Positions 23,583-29,726 of a DNA stretch of 33,774 nucleotides are shown piece after piece. A program made the position numbers and the translations under genes. The stretch is from Candidatus Omnitrophota bacterium (GTDB taxonomy: Bacteria; Omnitrophota; Gorgyraeia; Zapsychrales; Zapsychraceae): the NCBI GenBank assembly GCA_023136835.1, contig JAGLQN010000054.1:1-33774 (forward strand). The letters run 5' to 3'. The stretch's first letter is position 1, and the number at the start of each line of letters is the position of its first letter. The notes below the pieces were generated by a model. The model was not told where the DNA came from, ran no database searches, and saw only the letters and a list, made by a program, of their open reading frames with translations.

Positions 23583-24869
23583 TTAGATTCTGTTTCCTCC
23601 GCCTGCGCCCATTGAGAAATCAATAATTGGTACTGTCGGTGTGTTGTCTGGCTTCGGCATGTCGTCTTCAAGGGCATAGCGGCAACTGTCAATTGCGTGA
23701 TTATCATTGTCAGGGAATTTATGTTTGATTTCACCGTTTCGGTCTGTTTCTAGCGCATAGTTGATGAATTCCCTTGCGGCCAGGGGACACCGGGCAGGAT
23801 CGATAATAATCTGTTCCATGTCTTGTAAGAATTTAGTGCCACTCTCTACACTTCCTGGGCCTTTTTTGGCCCCCATAATATTCATGCCGTAACTTTTGAC
23901 TTCATCAATGCTTTTTGGCTCGGCACTATCGGCAGTAGTCAGTACTTTGCTGAACTGCTGTGCTTTCTCATAGAATACACGATTGAACATATTCAATCCG
24001 CTAATCTCGTCAAAAATGTGTAATGTTCTTTTTTTTCGGTTGTAATTCATCCGTACAAAACACAAAGGATCTGCAGCATATCCCCAATCTAAGCCCTGTC
24101 TTATCTGGTCGAATTGTTTAATATCACAATCACGGATTCTTTTTAGTGTGACATTCAGGAACACTTCCAGTCCTGTGCCGACTTCTTCACCTAAATATTC
24201 GTGTCGATATGCATTATCATTAACTTTTCTTAAGTGTTCTGCATCAACAATGAAACGTTCTCCCAGCCACTCCAGAGGAACGTCTCGATAATCACTACTA
24301 TGGATAAGGCGGCCGTCTTTCGGGATTTTTACTTCTTGATTTACCCAAGATCGGCCAGATCTAGGGGGATTGTAGGAATAGAAAGACACACGTTTTTTAT
24401 TTTCTCCTCTAAATAGTGACTGAATGATGTTTCTGATCGGATCCATACCACCAAAGTGGGCAACTTCCTCCATCCAAACAGCCATAATATACCCCTTACC
24501 GATATTGATTGATTTTAGTTTGCTAGGATTATCGGCTCCTTTGAATATGATTTTTTGTCCAGTTGGAATATATATAATTTGCATAGGGGCATATTGAAAT
24601 TTAAACAAATCACCTAATTCCATTTTTAGAATAGCCCATTCGATTTGACCATAAACCGTATCTCGTAATTCATTTGAATATCTGCGCATAACAATTGCAT
24701 TGAAATCTACGTCTTTTAATAGCATCAATATCAATTCTATGCTGATGAATGACGATTTGGTGGAACCCCTCCCCCCTTTCAACCAAATTTCATCATATAC
24801 GCCTTTTTTTATTTCTCGGTGGAGGTCGTAAAAATTCGGAGCAATTAATTCATCTAATCTGACATCCAA
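23583..24869 (-). CDS. terL: Large terminase subunit
   Basis: 428 residues, PBSX/Terminase_3 type. The ATPase has Walker A KGGRGSTKSS (31-40) and Walker B IMAVWMEEV (128-136, catalytic Glu near 134). The RNase H-like nuclease has D261 in GLDWGYAADP, D314 in TTADSAE, and D394 in NDNHAIDSCRYA. It cuts and pumps viral DNA into the procapsid through the portal. The start is TTG at 24869 with AAGGAG 10 nt upstream; no in-frame ATG lies near, so a TTG start is likely. It follows the small terminase. Confidence 0.95.
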   Translation of the reverse strand: MDVRLDELIAPNFYDLHREIKKGVYDEIWLKGGRGSTKSSFISIELILMLLKDVDFNAIVMRRYSNELRDTVYGQIEWAILKMELGDLFKFQYAPMQIIYIPTGQKIIFKGADNPSKLKSINIGKGYIMAVWMEEVAHFGGMDPIRNIIQSLFRGENKKRVSFYSYNPPRSGRSWVNQEVKIPKDGRLIHSSDYRDVPLEWLGERFIVDAEHLRKVNDNAYRHEYLGEEVGTGLEVFLNVTLKRIRDCDIKQFDQIRQGLDWGYAADPLCFVRMNYNRKKRTLHIFDEISGLNMFNRVFYEKAQQFSKVLTTADSAEPKSIDEVKSYGMNIMGAKKGPGSVESGTKFLQDMEQIIIDPARCPLAAREFINYALETDRNGEIKHKFPDNDNHAIDSCRYALEDDMPKPDNTPTVPIIDFSMGAGGGNRI

Positions 24870-24909
24870 TTTAATTTCGCTCCTTTAGATTTATTATCGT
24901 ATGCCTGCC

Positions 24910-25359
24910 TTAATCGGTTTCACCGCTTTTTTTGGCATGCACGACGTCTTTATTATGAGGTATATTGTCAACAATCGTAACTATAGTCCCAGAGTGTTCC
25001 ACTTTCTCGTTCATAAAACCCATGAGCTTCAACGATGCTGCTTTGTTGTCACCAATCACCTTTTGGATTGCAATATATGATCTGCGGTCATCATCGTCGA
25101 TATACCTTTTAGCTTCGGTTTCAAGCTCGGCGTGCTTAATCTCATAATATGAATTGTTTAGTTCTCGCACAACTTCAGCAGGGGTGTTTTTAAGTCCACC
25201 GTTCGTTATGAAAAGCCTGTCGTTCTCAACCTGCTTCATGGGTAGGTCTAAGATTTCAGCAGTTTCTTTTGGGGTTTTGCCCTTGACAAATTCTTTAAGG
25301 ACTTTATATCTGCGCTCTCGCATAGCCTTGTTTTGGCCAAGGCATGTATAATCTATCAT
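24910..25359 (-). CDS. Small terminase subunit (DNA-binding)
   Basis: 149 residues. Residues about 20-52 (EFVKGKTPKETAEILDLPMK, then VENDRLFI) form a helix-turn-helix typical of small terminases. The middle is a helical oligomerisation region (NNSYYEIKHAELETEAKRYI), and the end is short and charged. It recognises viral DNA and hands it to the large subunit. Immediately upstream of terL. ATG at 25359 has a TATA box centred about 26 nt upstream; an internal ATG at 25323 is possible. Confidence 0.8.
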   Translation of the reverse strand: MIDYTCLGQNKAMRERRYKVLKEFVKGKTPKETAEILDLPMKQVENDRLFITNGGLKNTPAEVVRELNNSYYEIKHAELETEAKRYIDDDDRRSYIAIQKVIGDNKAASLKLMGFMNEKVEHSGTIVTIVDNIPHNKDVVHAKKSGETD

Positions 25360-25378
25360 GTGTAATTTATATATGGTT

Positions 25379-25390
25379 GAATATATTTAT
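25379..25390 (-). promoter_or_regulatory. TATA box of the packaging genes
   Basis: The minus strand reads ATAAATATATTC, centred about 26 nt before ATG 25359. A second AT-rich run (25366-25374) lies too close to that ATG to be its TATA box. Together they mark the switch from the small-gene block to the packaging genes. Confidence 0.55.
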
Positions 25391-25399
25391 GTTTTTTCA

Positions 25400-25546
25400 T
25401 CAGTCCGCTATATTCTCTATGGTCACTTTGACATGATCACCGCGCTTAAACTTTGATGAATCTACCTGAACATCCACAGTCAAATATTCATCATCTATAC
25501 CCCATGTATTATTTTTTACATAGCTGGTGTTCGTTTGTGTGCTCAT
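25400..25546 (-). CDS. Small protein of unknown function
   Basis: 48 residues from ATG at 25546, which overlaps the TGA of the upstream gene (ATGA). A longer frame would start at 25624 but would overlap that gene and lacks this signal. The peptide is acidic and beta-rich (IDDEYLTVDVQVDSSKFKRG, then DHVKVTIENI), like a small swapped-hairpin or OB-type fragment. No family is recognised. Last gene before the terminase promoter. Confidence 0.55.
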   Translation of the reverse strand: MSTQTNTSYVKNNTWGIDDEYLTVDVQVDSSKFKRGDHVKVTIENIAD

Positions 25547-25734
25547 TCTACCAGCTCGTATGTCTCTTCGAATATGTCTGGTTTGATTGGATATCGTTCG
25601 CCTTTGATTCCAGTAATTATCCAATCACCCGGATCAGCCCTCATCTTTCCTTCCAGTGTGTTGATATATACCGCGCCACCGCTTATGTTTTGTTCTGCTT
25701 CAATTACTACTGGTTTCTTTCTGTATTTTGTCAT
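25543..25734 (-). CDS. Conserved small phage protein (PGDWII / KPDIF family)
   Basis: 63 residues from ATG at 25734, with GAGG 8 nt upstream; a TTG at 25746 is less likely. It begins MTKYRKKPVVIEAEQ and carries GGAVYINTLEGKMRADPGDW followed by IKGERYPIKPDIFEETYE. These blocks define a small protein found in a great many tailed phages, in which PGDY-IIxGVKGE and KPDIF recur. Its function is not known to me. Confidence 0.75.
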   Translation of the reverse strand: MTKYRKKPVVIEAEQNISGGAVYINTLEGKMRADPGDWIITGIKGERYPIKPDIFEETYELVE

Positions 25735-25735
25735 A

Positions 25736-25903
25736 TTATTCCTCAAATTTAGCGTTCATACCAAGCACCAATATTCCTGCTTTCATCAATTTAACTCCAA
25801 TATGTCGTCTTAATTTCCATACTTTACATCCTGTGATGTTAACAGTTACAGTTATGGTATTGGTTATTTCGTTGATTGGTATGGATATTTCTGTACTTTT
25901 CAT
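25736..25903 (-). CDS. Small protein, hydrophobic C-terminus
   Basis: 55 residues, ATG at 25903 with GAGAGG about 6 nt upstream. The stop lies 1 nt before the ATG of the next gene. Residues 1-24 (STEISIPINEITNTITVTVN) are beta-prone, and residues 28-55 are basic then hydrophobic (GVKLMKAGILVLGM). It lies in the small-gene operon; no function can be assigned. Strong SD and exact packing make it a real gene. Confidence 0.6.
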   Translation of the reverse strand: MKSTEISIPINEITNTITVTVNITGCKVWKLRRHIGVKLMKAGILVLGMNAKFEE

Positions 25904-25913
25904 TTAAATCCTC

Positions 25914-26009
25914 TCACTTTCTTAACAATATCCCATGCTTTTGGATTCTGTATACAAGCATCCTAGCAGGACCGGCATAGGCAGATACACATGCCAGGGT
26001 GTTTATCAT
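25914..26009 (-). CDS. Tiny ORF in the small-gene operon
   Basis: 31 codons from ATG at 26009 to TGA at 25914. GAGG lies about 9 nt upstream, inside the end of the previous gene. Its stop overlaps the SD of the next gene (GTGAGAGG). The peptide (MINTLACVSAYAGPARMLVY) ends in basic residues. Packing and SD favour translation, but 31 codons alone cannot prove it. Confidence 0.4.
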   Translation of the reverse strand: MINTLACVSAYAGPARMLVYRIQKHGILLRK

Positions 26010-26021
26010 TCGGACATATCC

Positions 26022-26348
26022 TCATTCGTGTATTTCGTCTCCTGTGCAAGTGGGCAAATATCCTAATTGTTCTACTGTTTTAAATTTAGATGATATGCAC
26101 TCCTGGCTTGGTATATTAGTGTGGCCCTTATACCAATCCTCACATGCCTGCTCAGTATCATCGTACTTCCAAGGCATAGTCTTGATCTCATCTAAGAATT
26201 CCTGCAATTCTACAAATTCAGTCTTGTTTGTCAGGCAAGACTCAGTAAGCTTCACACTGACTATCTTATCGTCGTCCATGACTACGTTTGCGATTACGAA
26301 GTCGTTGTCGTCGGTGTATTCGATGTATTTGTATTCTTTGGTATTCAT
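26022..26348 (-). CDS. Small acidic protein of unknown function
   Basis: 108 residues from ATG at 26348, with AAGGTGA about 8 nt upstream; a GTG at 26357 is less likely. The protein is acidic: the N-terminus reads YKYIEYTDDNDFVIANVVMD, the middle ELQEFLDEIKTMPWKYDDTE, and two Cys residues lie in the C-terminal half. Acidic small proteins of this type sometimes mimic DNA or inhibit host proteins, but nothing specific is seen here. It belongs to the tightly packed small-gene operon. Confidence 0.6.
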   Translation of the reverse strand: MNTKEYKYIEYTDDNDFVIANVVMDDDKIVSVKLTESCLTNKTEFVELQEFLDEIKTMPWKYDDTEQACEDWYKGHTNIPSQECISSKFKTVEQLGYLPTCTGDEIHE

Positions 26349-26353
26349 ACTAA

Positions 26354-26518
26354 TCACCTTTTCTTATAGCTTTTTTTAAACATTTCCGTTGCGCAGGTGT
26401 ATTTATGGCCATAGCTATCATAAAATGTATCATTCTCGAACATTGCATCTATAATAACAAGCCCAGATCCATCTTTGTGCGTCCACTGTTCGCCTTTGTG
26501 AGGCCAACACCCATTCAT
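26354..26518 (-). CDS. Small protein of unknown function
   Basis: 54 residues from ATG at 26518, which overlaps the TGA of the zinc-ribbon gene (ATGA). It begins MNGCWPHKGEQWTHKDGSG, is rich in aromatic residues (AMFENDTFYDSYGHKYTC) and ends basic (FKKSYKKR). The stop overlaps the leader of the following gene. The WTHKDGSG-like opening resembles short phage proteins with a tudor- or SH3-like strand pattern, but this is only an impression. Confidence 0.55.
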   Translation of the reverse strand: MNGCWPHKGEQWTHKDGSGLVIIDAMFENDTFYDSYGHKYTCATEMFKKSYKKR

Positions 26519-26748
26519 TTTATAATACCTCTTAACGATGTACGTTTTGCACCGCCTTCTAGTATTTCGATAATCTTGTCTTTGTCTTGCTGTATCCTAA
26601 ACTCTTTCTTGCAATGCCAGCACTTCATAGCAGTGATATATCTGGGGACGTGTTTGAGGTGTGTCTTGCAATATGGACACTGTACTGACCGTATTGTCTC
26701 TTCAATAATCTCTTCCACTATGGTATTTGTCGTCTTTATAAATCCCAT
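26515..26748 (-). CDS. Small zinc-ribbon protein
   Basis: 77 residues, ATG at 26748 directly after the TAG of the methyltransferase gene. CPYC (24-27) and CWHC (43-46) form a classic CxxC-CxxC zinc ribbon. Flanking helices are charged (TIVEEIIEETIRS before and DKDKIIEILEGG after). Such ribbons often bind DNA or adapt the transcription machinery; a regulatory role is plausible but unproven. Confidence 0.7.
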   Translation of the reverse strand: MGFIKTTNTIVEEIIEETIRSVQCPYCKTHLKHVPRYITAMKCWHCKKEFRIQQDKDKIIEILEGGAKRTSLRGIIK

Positions 26749-27534
26749 CTACTTCACCAGTCTAAGTAAGATAGTATTTACCATGGTCCCACTCTCCTTG
26801 AAGGCGCCTGCGGGCAATCGGTCTAAGTACGTCACGTTTTGCTCCATGATATTATCCCTGAACTCCACCGTCTTCTTATTCTCCCGGAAGAGTACGCCTG
26901 CGCTCATGATGGTGACTAGGACGCCGCCTGGTGCCAGGAGCCCATATGCAGCTGTTACGTGGTCTATGTCTGATTGGCGCTCAAATGGTGGATTCATGAT
27001 TATGCGGTCAAATAGCAACCCATCTTCTCCACTTTCATTACACTCGTCCACAAACTCAAAAAACTCGCCTTCTACAGTCAAGCCCATCTCTTCAAGAATA
27101 TGAACATTCTCTGGAAGGTTTTCACATATCAACACTTGACTATAGGTATCCATATGTTCAAGAATTTCTTTTACTATGTGGCCCTGTCCAGCAGACGGTT
27201 CAAGAATTAATTGTCTATTGTTTAAGTCTGCAAGTTCTATCATCCTATCAACAATCACCGCAGGAGTATGGAAATACCCAGTCTTAACTTTAGGATTAAG
27301 CACACCTGAATTTATGACCACTTCCAAGCGCTCGGTAGGATCTACGTCGAATACATGCGCCTTGGCTTTCTTGTTCCATTTACCGCCTATTCGGTCTAGG
27401 ACCTTGTTAACAGCGAGGTATAGCTTTCGATCAAGTTGTGCTGTGATTAGGACGTTGTTGCCGTCGATCTCCACTGTGCTGAGGACTGTTAGTACATCTT
27501 CTTGTATTGTGTCTGTCATATTATCATTTTCCAT
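26749..27534 (-). CDS. DNA N6-adenine methyltransferase-like protein
   Basis: 261 residues. The methyltransferase core is in residues about 85-225: motif I (SAM binding) LEPSAGQGHI at 111-120 and catalytic motif IV NPPF at 181-184. Residues 30-80 form a small domain (YLAVNKVLDRIGGKWNKKAK). It has no adjacent restriction nuclease, so it is an orphan methylase that would modify viral DNA against host restriction or alter its transcription. It could alternatively act on another substrate, since NPPF occurs in several N6-methyltransferase types. The ATG at 27534 overlaps the upstream small gene by 11 nt. Confidence 0.85.
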   Translation of the reverse strand: MENDNMTDTIQEDVLTVLSTVEIDGNNVLITAQLDRKLYLAVNKVLDRIGGKWNKKAKAHVFDVDPTERLEVVINSGVLNPKVKTGYFHTPAVIVDRMIELADLNNRQLILEPSAGQGHIVKEILEHMDTYSQVLICENLPENVHILEEMGLTVEGEFFEFVDECNESGEDGLLFDRIIMNPPFERQSDIDHVTAAYGLLAPGGVLVTIMSAGVLFRENKKTVEFRDNIMEQNVTYLDRLPAGAFKESGTMVNTILLRLVK

Positions 27535-27700
27535 AATGATGTTTTTTCAATTTTTCAAGATCATAACATGCGGTATTGTTACACGTATCACAGTCTACAC
27601 AAAGACTCATAGGAATAACCACCTTATTTGTCTGTACATATACAACAGGTTCATGTAATCCGTGGTTCTGTTCGATGTTAAGTCCGTCTATTAGATTCAT
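27524..27700 (-). CDS. Small Cys-cluster protein
   Basis: 58 residues, ATG at 27700 with GAGGT 8 nt upstream. Four Cys residues occur in a short stretch (CVDCDTCNNTAC), enough for a metal site, followed by a basic end (LEKLKKHHYGK). Its last codons overlap the methyltransferase start by 11 nt. No family recognised. Redox, Fe-S or zinc binding is possible. Confidence 0.6.
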   Translation of the reverse strand: MNLIDGLNIEQNHGLHEPVVYVQTNKVVIPMSLCVDCDTCNNTACYDLEKLKKHHYGK

Positions 27701-27711
27701 TGTTATAACCT

Positions 27712-27840
27712 CTATTCTATAAACTGCGACAGAAAATGACGGGTTGTCTTCACCTCATCCAATATCTTTTCCAATTCTATTATATGATGATCAATTTCTA
27801 CAATCATGCTCTGCGCAGATTCATGTGTTAGTTCTCTCAT
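27712..27840 (-). CDS. Small helical protein
   Basis: 42 residues, ATG at 27840 with a strong GGAGG 7 nt upstream; this ATG overlaps the TGA of the DUF2080-like gene (ATGA). The peptide is one long amphipathic helix (SMIVEIDHHIIELEKILDEV) and ends with FLSQFIE. The stop is TAG. Probably a small coiled-coil protein; partner and function unknown. Confidence 0.6.
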   Translation of the reverse strand: MRELTHESAQSMIVEIDHHIIELEKILDEVKTTRHFLSQFIE

Positions 27841-27977
27841 TTTATATCCTCCAAACGTACCACAGCCACACGGCTATCACTCCAAGTCTTAGGCACAATC
27901 ACATGCGCACCGTTACCAACATGCTTGACTGTACGCTCAATCATTTCAGCGGCGTTTGGGATGGTTATCTTAGACAT
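27837..27977 (-). CDS. DUF2080-like small protein
   Basis: 46 residues. The core GNGAHVIVPKTWSDSRVAVV is the signature of DUF2080-type archaeal proteins (GNGAxVxVPKxW), which have an AbrB-like swapped-hairpin appearance and are usually linked to mobile elements. It starts inside the previous gene (8-nt overlap) and ends in an ATGA overlap with the next. It probably binds DNA, perhaps as a regulator of the nearby operon. Confidence 0.7.
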   Translation of the reverse strand: MSKITIPNAAEMIERTVKHVGNGAHVIVPKTWSDSRVAVVRLEDIK

Positions 27978-28110
27978 CATCTATACCAGCCATTCGTGCA
28001 TCTGCTGGCACCACATATTCATCACCCAAGCAATGCTTTTCAACTGCTTGATCATAACTTAAATCATAATTCTTTGCTCTTCGTGAATACATATATACTA
28101 TTTTCACCAT
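27970..28110 (-). CDS. First gene of the small-gene operon
   Basis: 46 residues from ATG at 28110, with GGAG about 11 nt upstream; an internal ATG at 28092 is possible. The peptide begins basic (MVKIVYMYSRRAKNYDLSYD) and ends acidic. It is the first gene after the operator-like intergenic region and overlaps the DUF2080-like gene. No family recognised. Confidence 0.5.
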   Translation of the reverse strand: MVKIVYMYSRRAKNYDLSYDQAVEKHCLGDEYVVPADARMAGIDDV

Positions 28111-28254
28111 GTATTATTCATCTCCATTGTAATATCTGATAGTATATACATTGTGCATAACGTATATATACTTTGTGTATTAGTATTACTAATATTCTAT
28201 ATTCAAAATATGTCTGTTGGTTATATTGTGGCATTAGTGAAAAAGTAGAATATT
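28111..28254 (-). promoter_or_regulatory. Promoter/operator region for the small-gene operon
   Basis: This AT-rich gap lies between the replication block and the small-gene operon. On the minus strand two TATA-like boxes, AGTATATATAC (about 28161-28171) and TGTATATAC (about 28143-28151), face the gene starting at 28110. Just upstream lies the exact inverted repeat TATTAGT-ATT-ACTAATA (28178-28194), placed like an operator. No ORF is present. Confidence 0.55.
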
Positions 28255-28260
28255 CTACTT
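28243..28260 (-). terminator. 18-bp perfect palindrome at the end of the replication block
   Basis: AAGTAGAATATTCTACTT is perfectly self-complementary, contains the TAG stop of the preceding gene, and on the minus strand merges into a T5 run. That fits a terminator hairpin (six pairs, ATAT loop). An operator is the alternative, since the next promoter lies only about 80 nt away. Confidence 0.45.
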
Positions 28261-28488
28261 ATAATGAAAATATGGCTTCCATTCGTTCTTGCCAATTGTG
28301 TGTGTCCCAGTTGTTCCATAAATCAATCGTTCACCAAAGCCAATAATATACCATTTTAGGATAACTATGACATATCGTAATGGTGCATTCATAGCTTTAT
28401 TACGATTTGTGCACTTAATGTTAAATATCGTGTATCCTATCCCATATAGTGCTGCATCAAATATTGGAATAATAGTCCATCTAATCAA
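28255..28488 (-). CDS. Small membrane protein, start uncertain
   Basis: 77 residues from TTG at 28488, but the frame is open to 28545, directly after the stop of the upstream gene. The extra part reads KLLIAFLAGFVTIPL and continues the hydrophobic helix, so the real N-terminus is probably further upstream. No ATG exists in this frame there; an ATG at about 28540 is one base out of frame, so a single-base change near the start is possible. At least two membrane helices are visible (AFLAGFVTIPLIRWTIIPIF and YVIVILKWYIIGF). Function unknown. Confidence 0.5.
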   Translation of the reverse strand: MIRWTIIPIFDAALYGIGYTIFNIKCTNRNKAMNAPLRYVIVILKWYIIGFGERLIYGTTGTHTIGKNEWKPYFHYK

Positions 28489-28541
28489 AGGTATCGTAAC
28501 AAATCCCGCTAAAAAAGCAATTAATAGTTTATTATTTCCAT

Positions 28542-28727
28542 TTATTCATCCCCATTGAGTATATCGACAACACGGTTATAACCGGCCAGCATTTCCTCAG
28601 CTTCCTTATACCAATCTCGTTTGATATATGGATCTATGTCTTCCAGATTACCGCCAGTTCGATCTTTGAATAGTGGGTTGGCAATTCTGCCGATGTTTTC
28701 ATAGGTTACTTCTATTTTTTCTAACAT
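28542..28727 (-). CDS. Small protein of unknown function
   Basis: 61 residues from ATG at 28727 with GGAG 9 nt upstream; an ATG at 28754 lacks an SD. The peptide (MLEKIEVTYENIGRIANPLF, then DRTGGNLEDIDPYIKRDWYK) is charged with two likely helices. No recognised family. It follows the helix-turn-helix gene after a gap of about 110 nt that holds the short inverted repeat GTGGT-C-ACCAC at 28810-28820. Confidence 0.55.
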   Translation of the reverse strand: MLEKIEVTYENIGRIANPLFKDRTGGNLEDIDPYIKRDWYKEAEEMLAGYNRVVDILNGDE

Positions 28728-28837
28728 TGTATTTATCTCCAATTTGAAGACCATTACTGTAAAATATGGTTGGTAGGTGTTCTTATGTGTCTGTGCCTAG
28801 ATTATCGCTGTGGTCACCACCTATGGCATACCTAGTA

Positions 28838-29083
28838 CTATTCCAGTAGGAAGTCATACCGACCACGCCTCACACCACGAACATGATACTCGGATAGTCC
28901 AGTAGCATTCTGTATATCCACCATAGACACACCAGCATCAAGAAGACGCTTAACTTTCTTCACTTGGTCGGCGGTAATCTTGATCTTAGCCGGTCGTGTT
29001 AGATATGACCTTTTACCGCGCCATTCATTTGATAATAGATCATCAAGTCGATTAAGTTCATCTGGTTTTAATTCTAATACCAT
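28838..29083 (-). CDS. Helix-turn-helix DNA-binding protein
   Basis: 81 residues from ATG at 29083, with the strong SD GGAGGGG just upstream; a longer frame to 29131 is not supported. The C-terminal half (ADQVKKVKRLLDAGVSMVDI, then QNATGLSEYHVRGVRRGRYD) is a resolvase/Hin-type helix-turn-helix. The N-terminal half is basic and helical. It may repress an operon here or act in DNA replication. The stop is TAG, followed two codons later by another in-frame TAG. Confidence 0.7.
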   Translation of the reverse strand: MVLELKPDELNRLDDLLSNEWRGKRSYLTRPAKIKITADQVKKVKRLLDAGVSMVDIQNATGLSEYHVRGVRRGRYDFLLE

Positions 29084-29276
29084 TTTCTCCCCTCCTCTGC
29101 CTGTGCCTGAGTGGATATGGGCCATATACATACTCTTCTATGTCTTCAGCGGTATTTATGCTGGCGTCTTCGTTATCTTTGTAGTATTGGTTTATTCTGT
29201 TCAGCCGGACTACTTTCTACCCTGCTGCGATTCGCTGGTATTGGGTCATGTGGGTTAGTTGTTTTGTTGTTGTCAT
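29058..29276 (-). CDS. Small ORF interrupted by an in-frame TAG at codon 20
   Basis: ATG at 29276 has GAGGT 9 nt upstream and overlaps the TGA of the methyltransferase (ATGA), so translation surely starts here. After 19 codons (MTTTKQLTHMTQYQRIAAG) comes TAG at 29217-29219. The same frame is then open for 52 more codons, ending in TGA at 29058, with a protein-like sequence (DASINTAEDIEEYVYGPYPL) and a basic end. Options are pyrrolysine insertion, readthrough, a nonsense mutation, or a true 19-residue peptide with a chance open frame behind it. Confidence 0.45.
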
Positions 29277-29689
29277 ATTGATTTACCTCTGAATATTACA
29301 ATCATGCTATCATGCATTGGGTTCTGATTGCCAGGAAGACTAAATGTGTTTATACCTATAAATTGAACCCTACCTTTTATAAATCGAATTTCAGCATTTG
29401 GGTATATCACATCATGAAATATCTTAGTTGAAGTAGATACAGGTAACAGCATCACACTTAACCTTCCTTTTTGTGCTTGTTCAAATGCCTTTCGTATAAA
29501 TGCTTCTTTCAACATCCGTGAATATGGTGGATTCACGAAGTTTCTTTCACCCCATCTTATTTCTAATCCATCGAAGTTAGGATTTAAAGGACAAGGATCA
29601 AAGTCAAAATCGAATTCTTTATCCAGCAAATCATACAATTCTTTTGGAGTAGCCCAATCATCTTTGTGATTTATATTTCTGTTTTTCAT
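29273..29689 (-). CDS. Phage-type DNA N6-adenine methyltransferase (Dam family)
   Basis: 138 residues from ATG at 29689 with AGGTGA upstream; an ATG at 29710 is less likely. It has the marks of the phage Dam family (PF05869): DDWATPKELYDLLDKEFDFD (10-29), DPCPLNP (31-37), and catalytic NPPYS (53-57). The short length is normal for this family. It would methylate adenine in viral DNA, usually to evade host restriction. No partner nuclease is nearby. It is the second methyltransferase in the window and unrelated in sequence to the one at 26749. Confidence 0.88.
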   Translation of the reverse strand: MKNRNINHKDDWATPKELYDLLDKEFDFDFDPCPLNPNFDGLEIRWGERNFVNPPYSRMLKEAFIRKAFEQAQKGRLSVMLLPVSTSTKIFHDVIYPNAEIRFIKGRVQFIGINTFSLPGNQNPMHDSMIVIFRGKSI

Positions 29690-29726
29690 ATTTGATTCAC
29701 CTATATACATTTATAAAATCCATCTT

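Noticed and set aside
26405-27103. 232-codon plus-strand ORF opposite the methyltransferase
   Set aside because: It overlaps the well-supported methyltransferase, zinc-ribbon and small genes on the minus strand, and its translation shows no family motif.
28810-28820. GTGGT-C-ACCAC inverted repeat as an operator
   Set aside because: Only 5-bp arms, a single copy and no TATA box at a useful distance; too weak to list as a regulatory site of its own.
29058-29276. Complete recoding of TAG as an amino acid in this virus
   Set aside because: At least five well-supported genes (ending at 1857, 26749, 27712, 28255 and 28838) use TAG as their stop, and readthrough of the tape measure would run into the next gene's SD and start.
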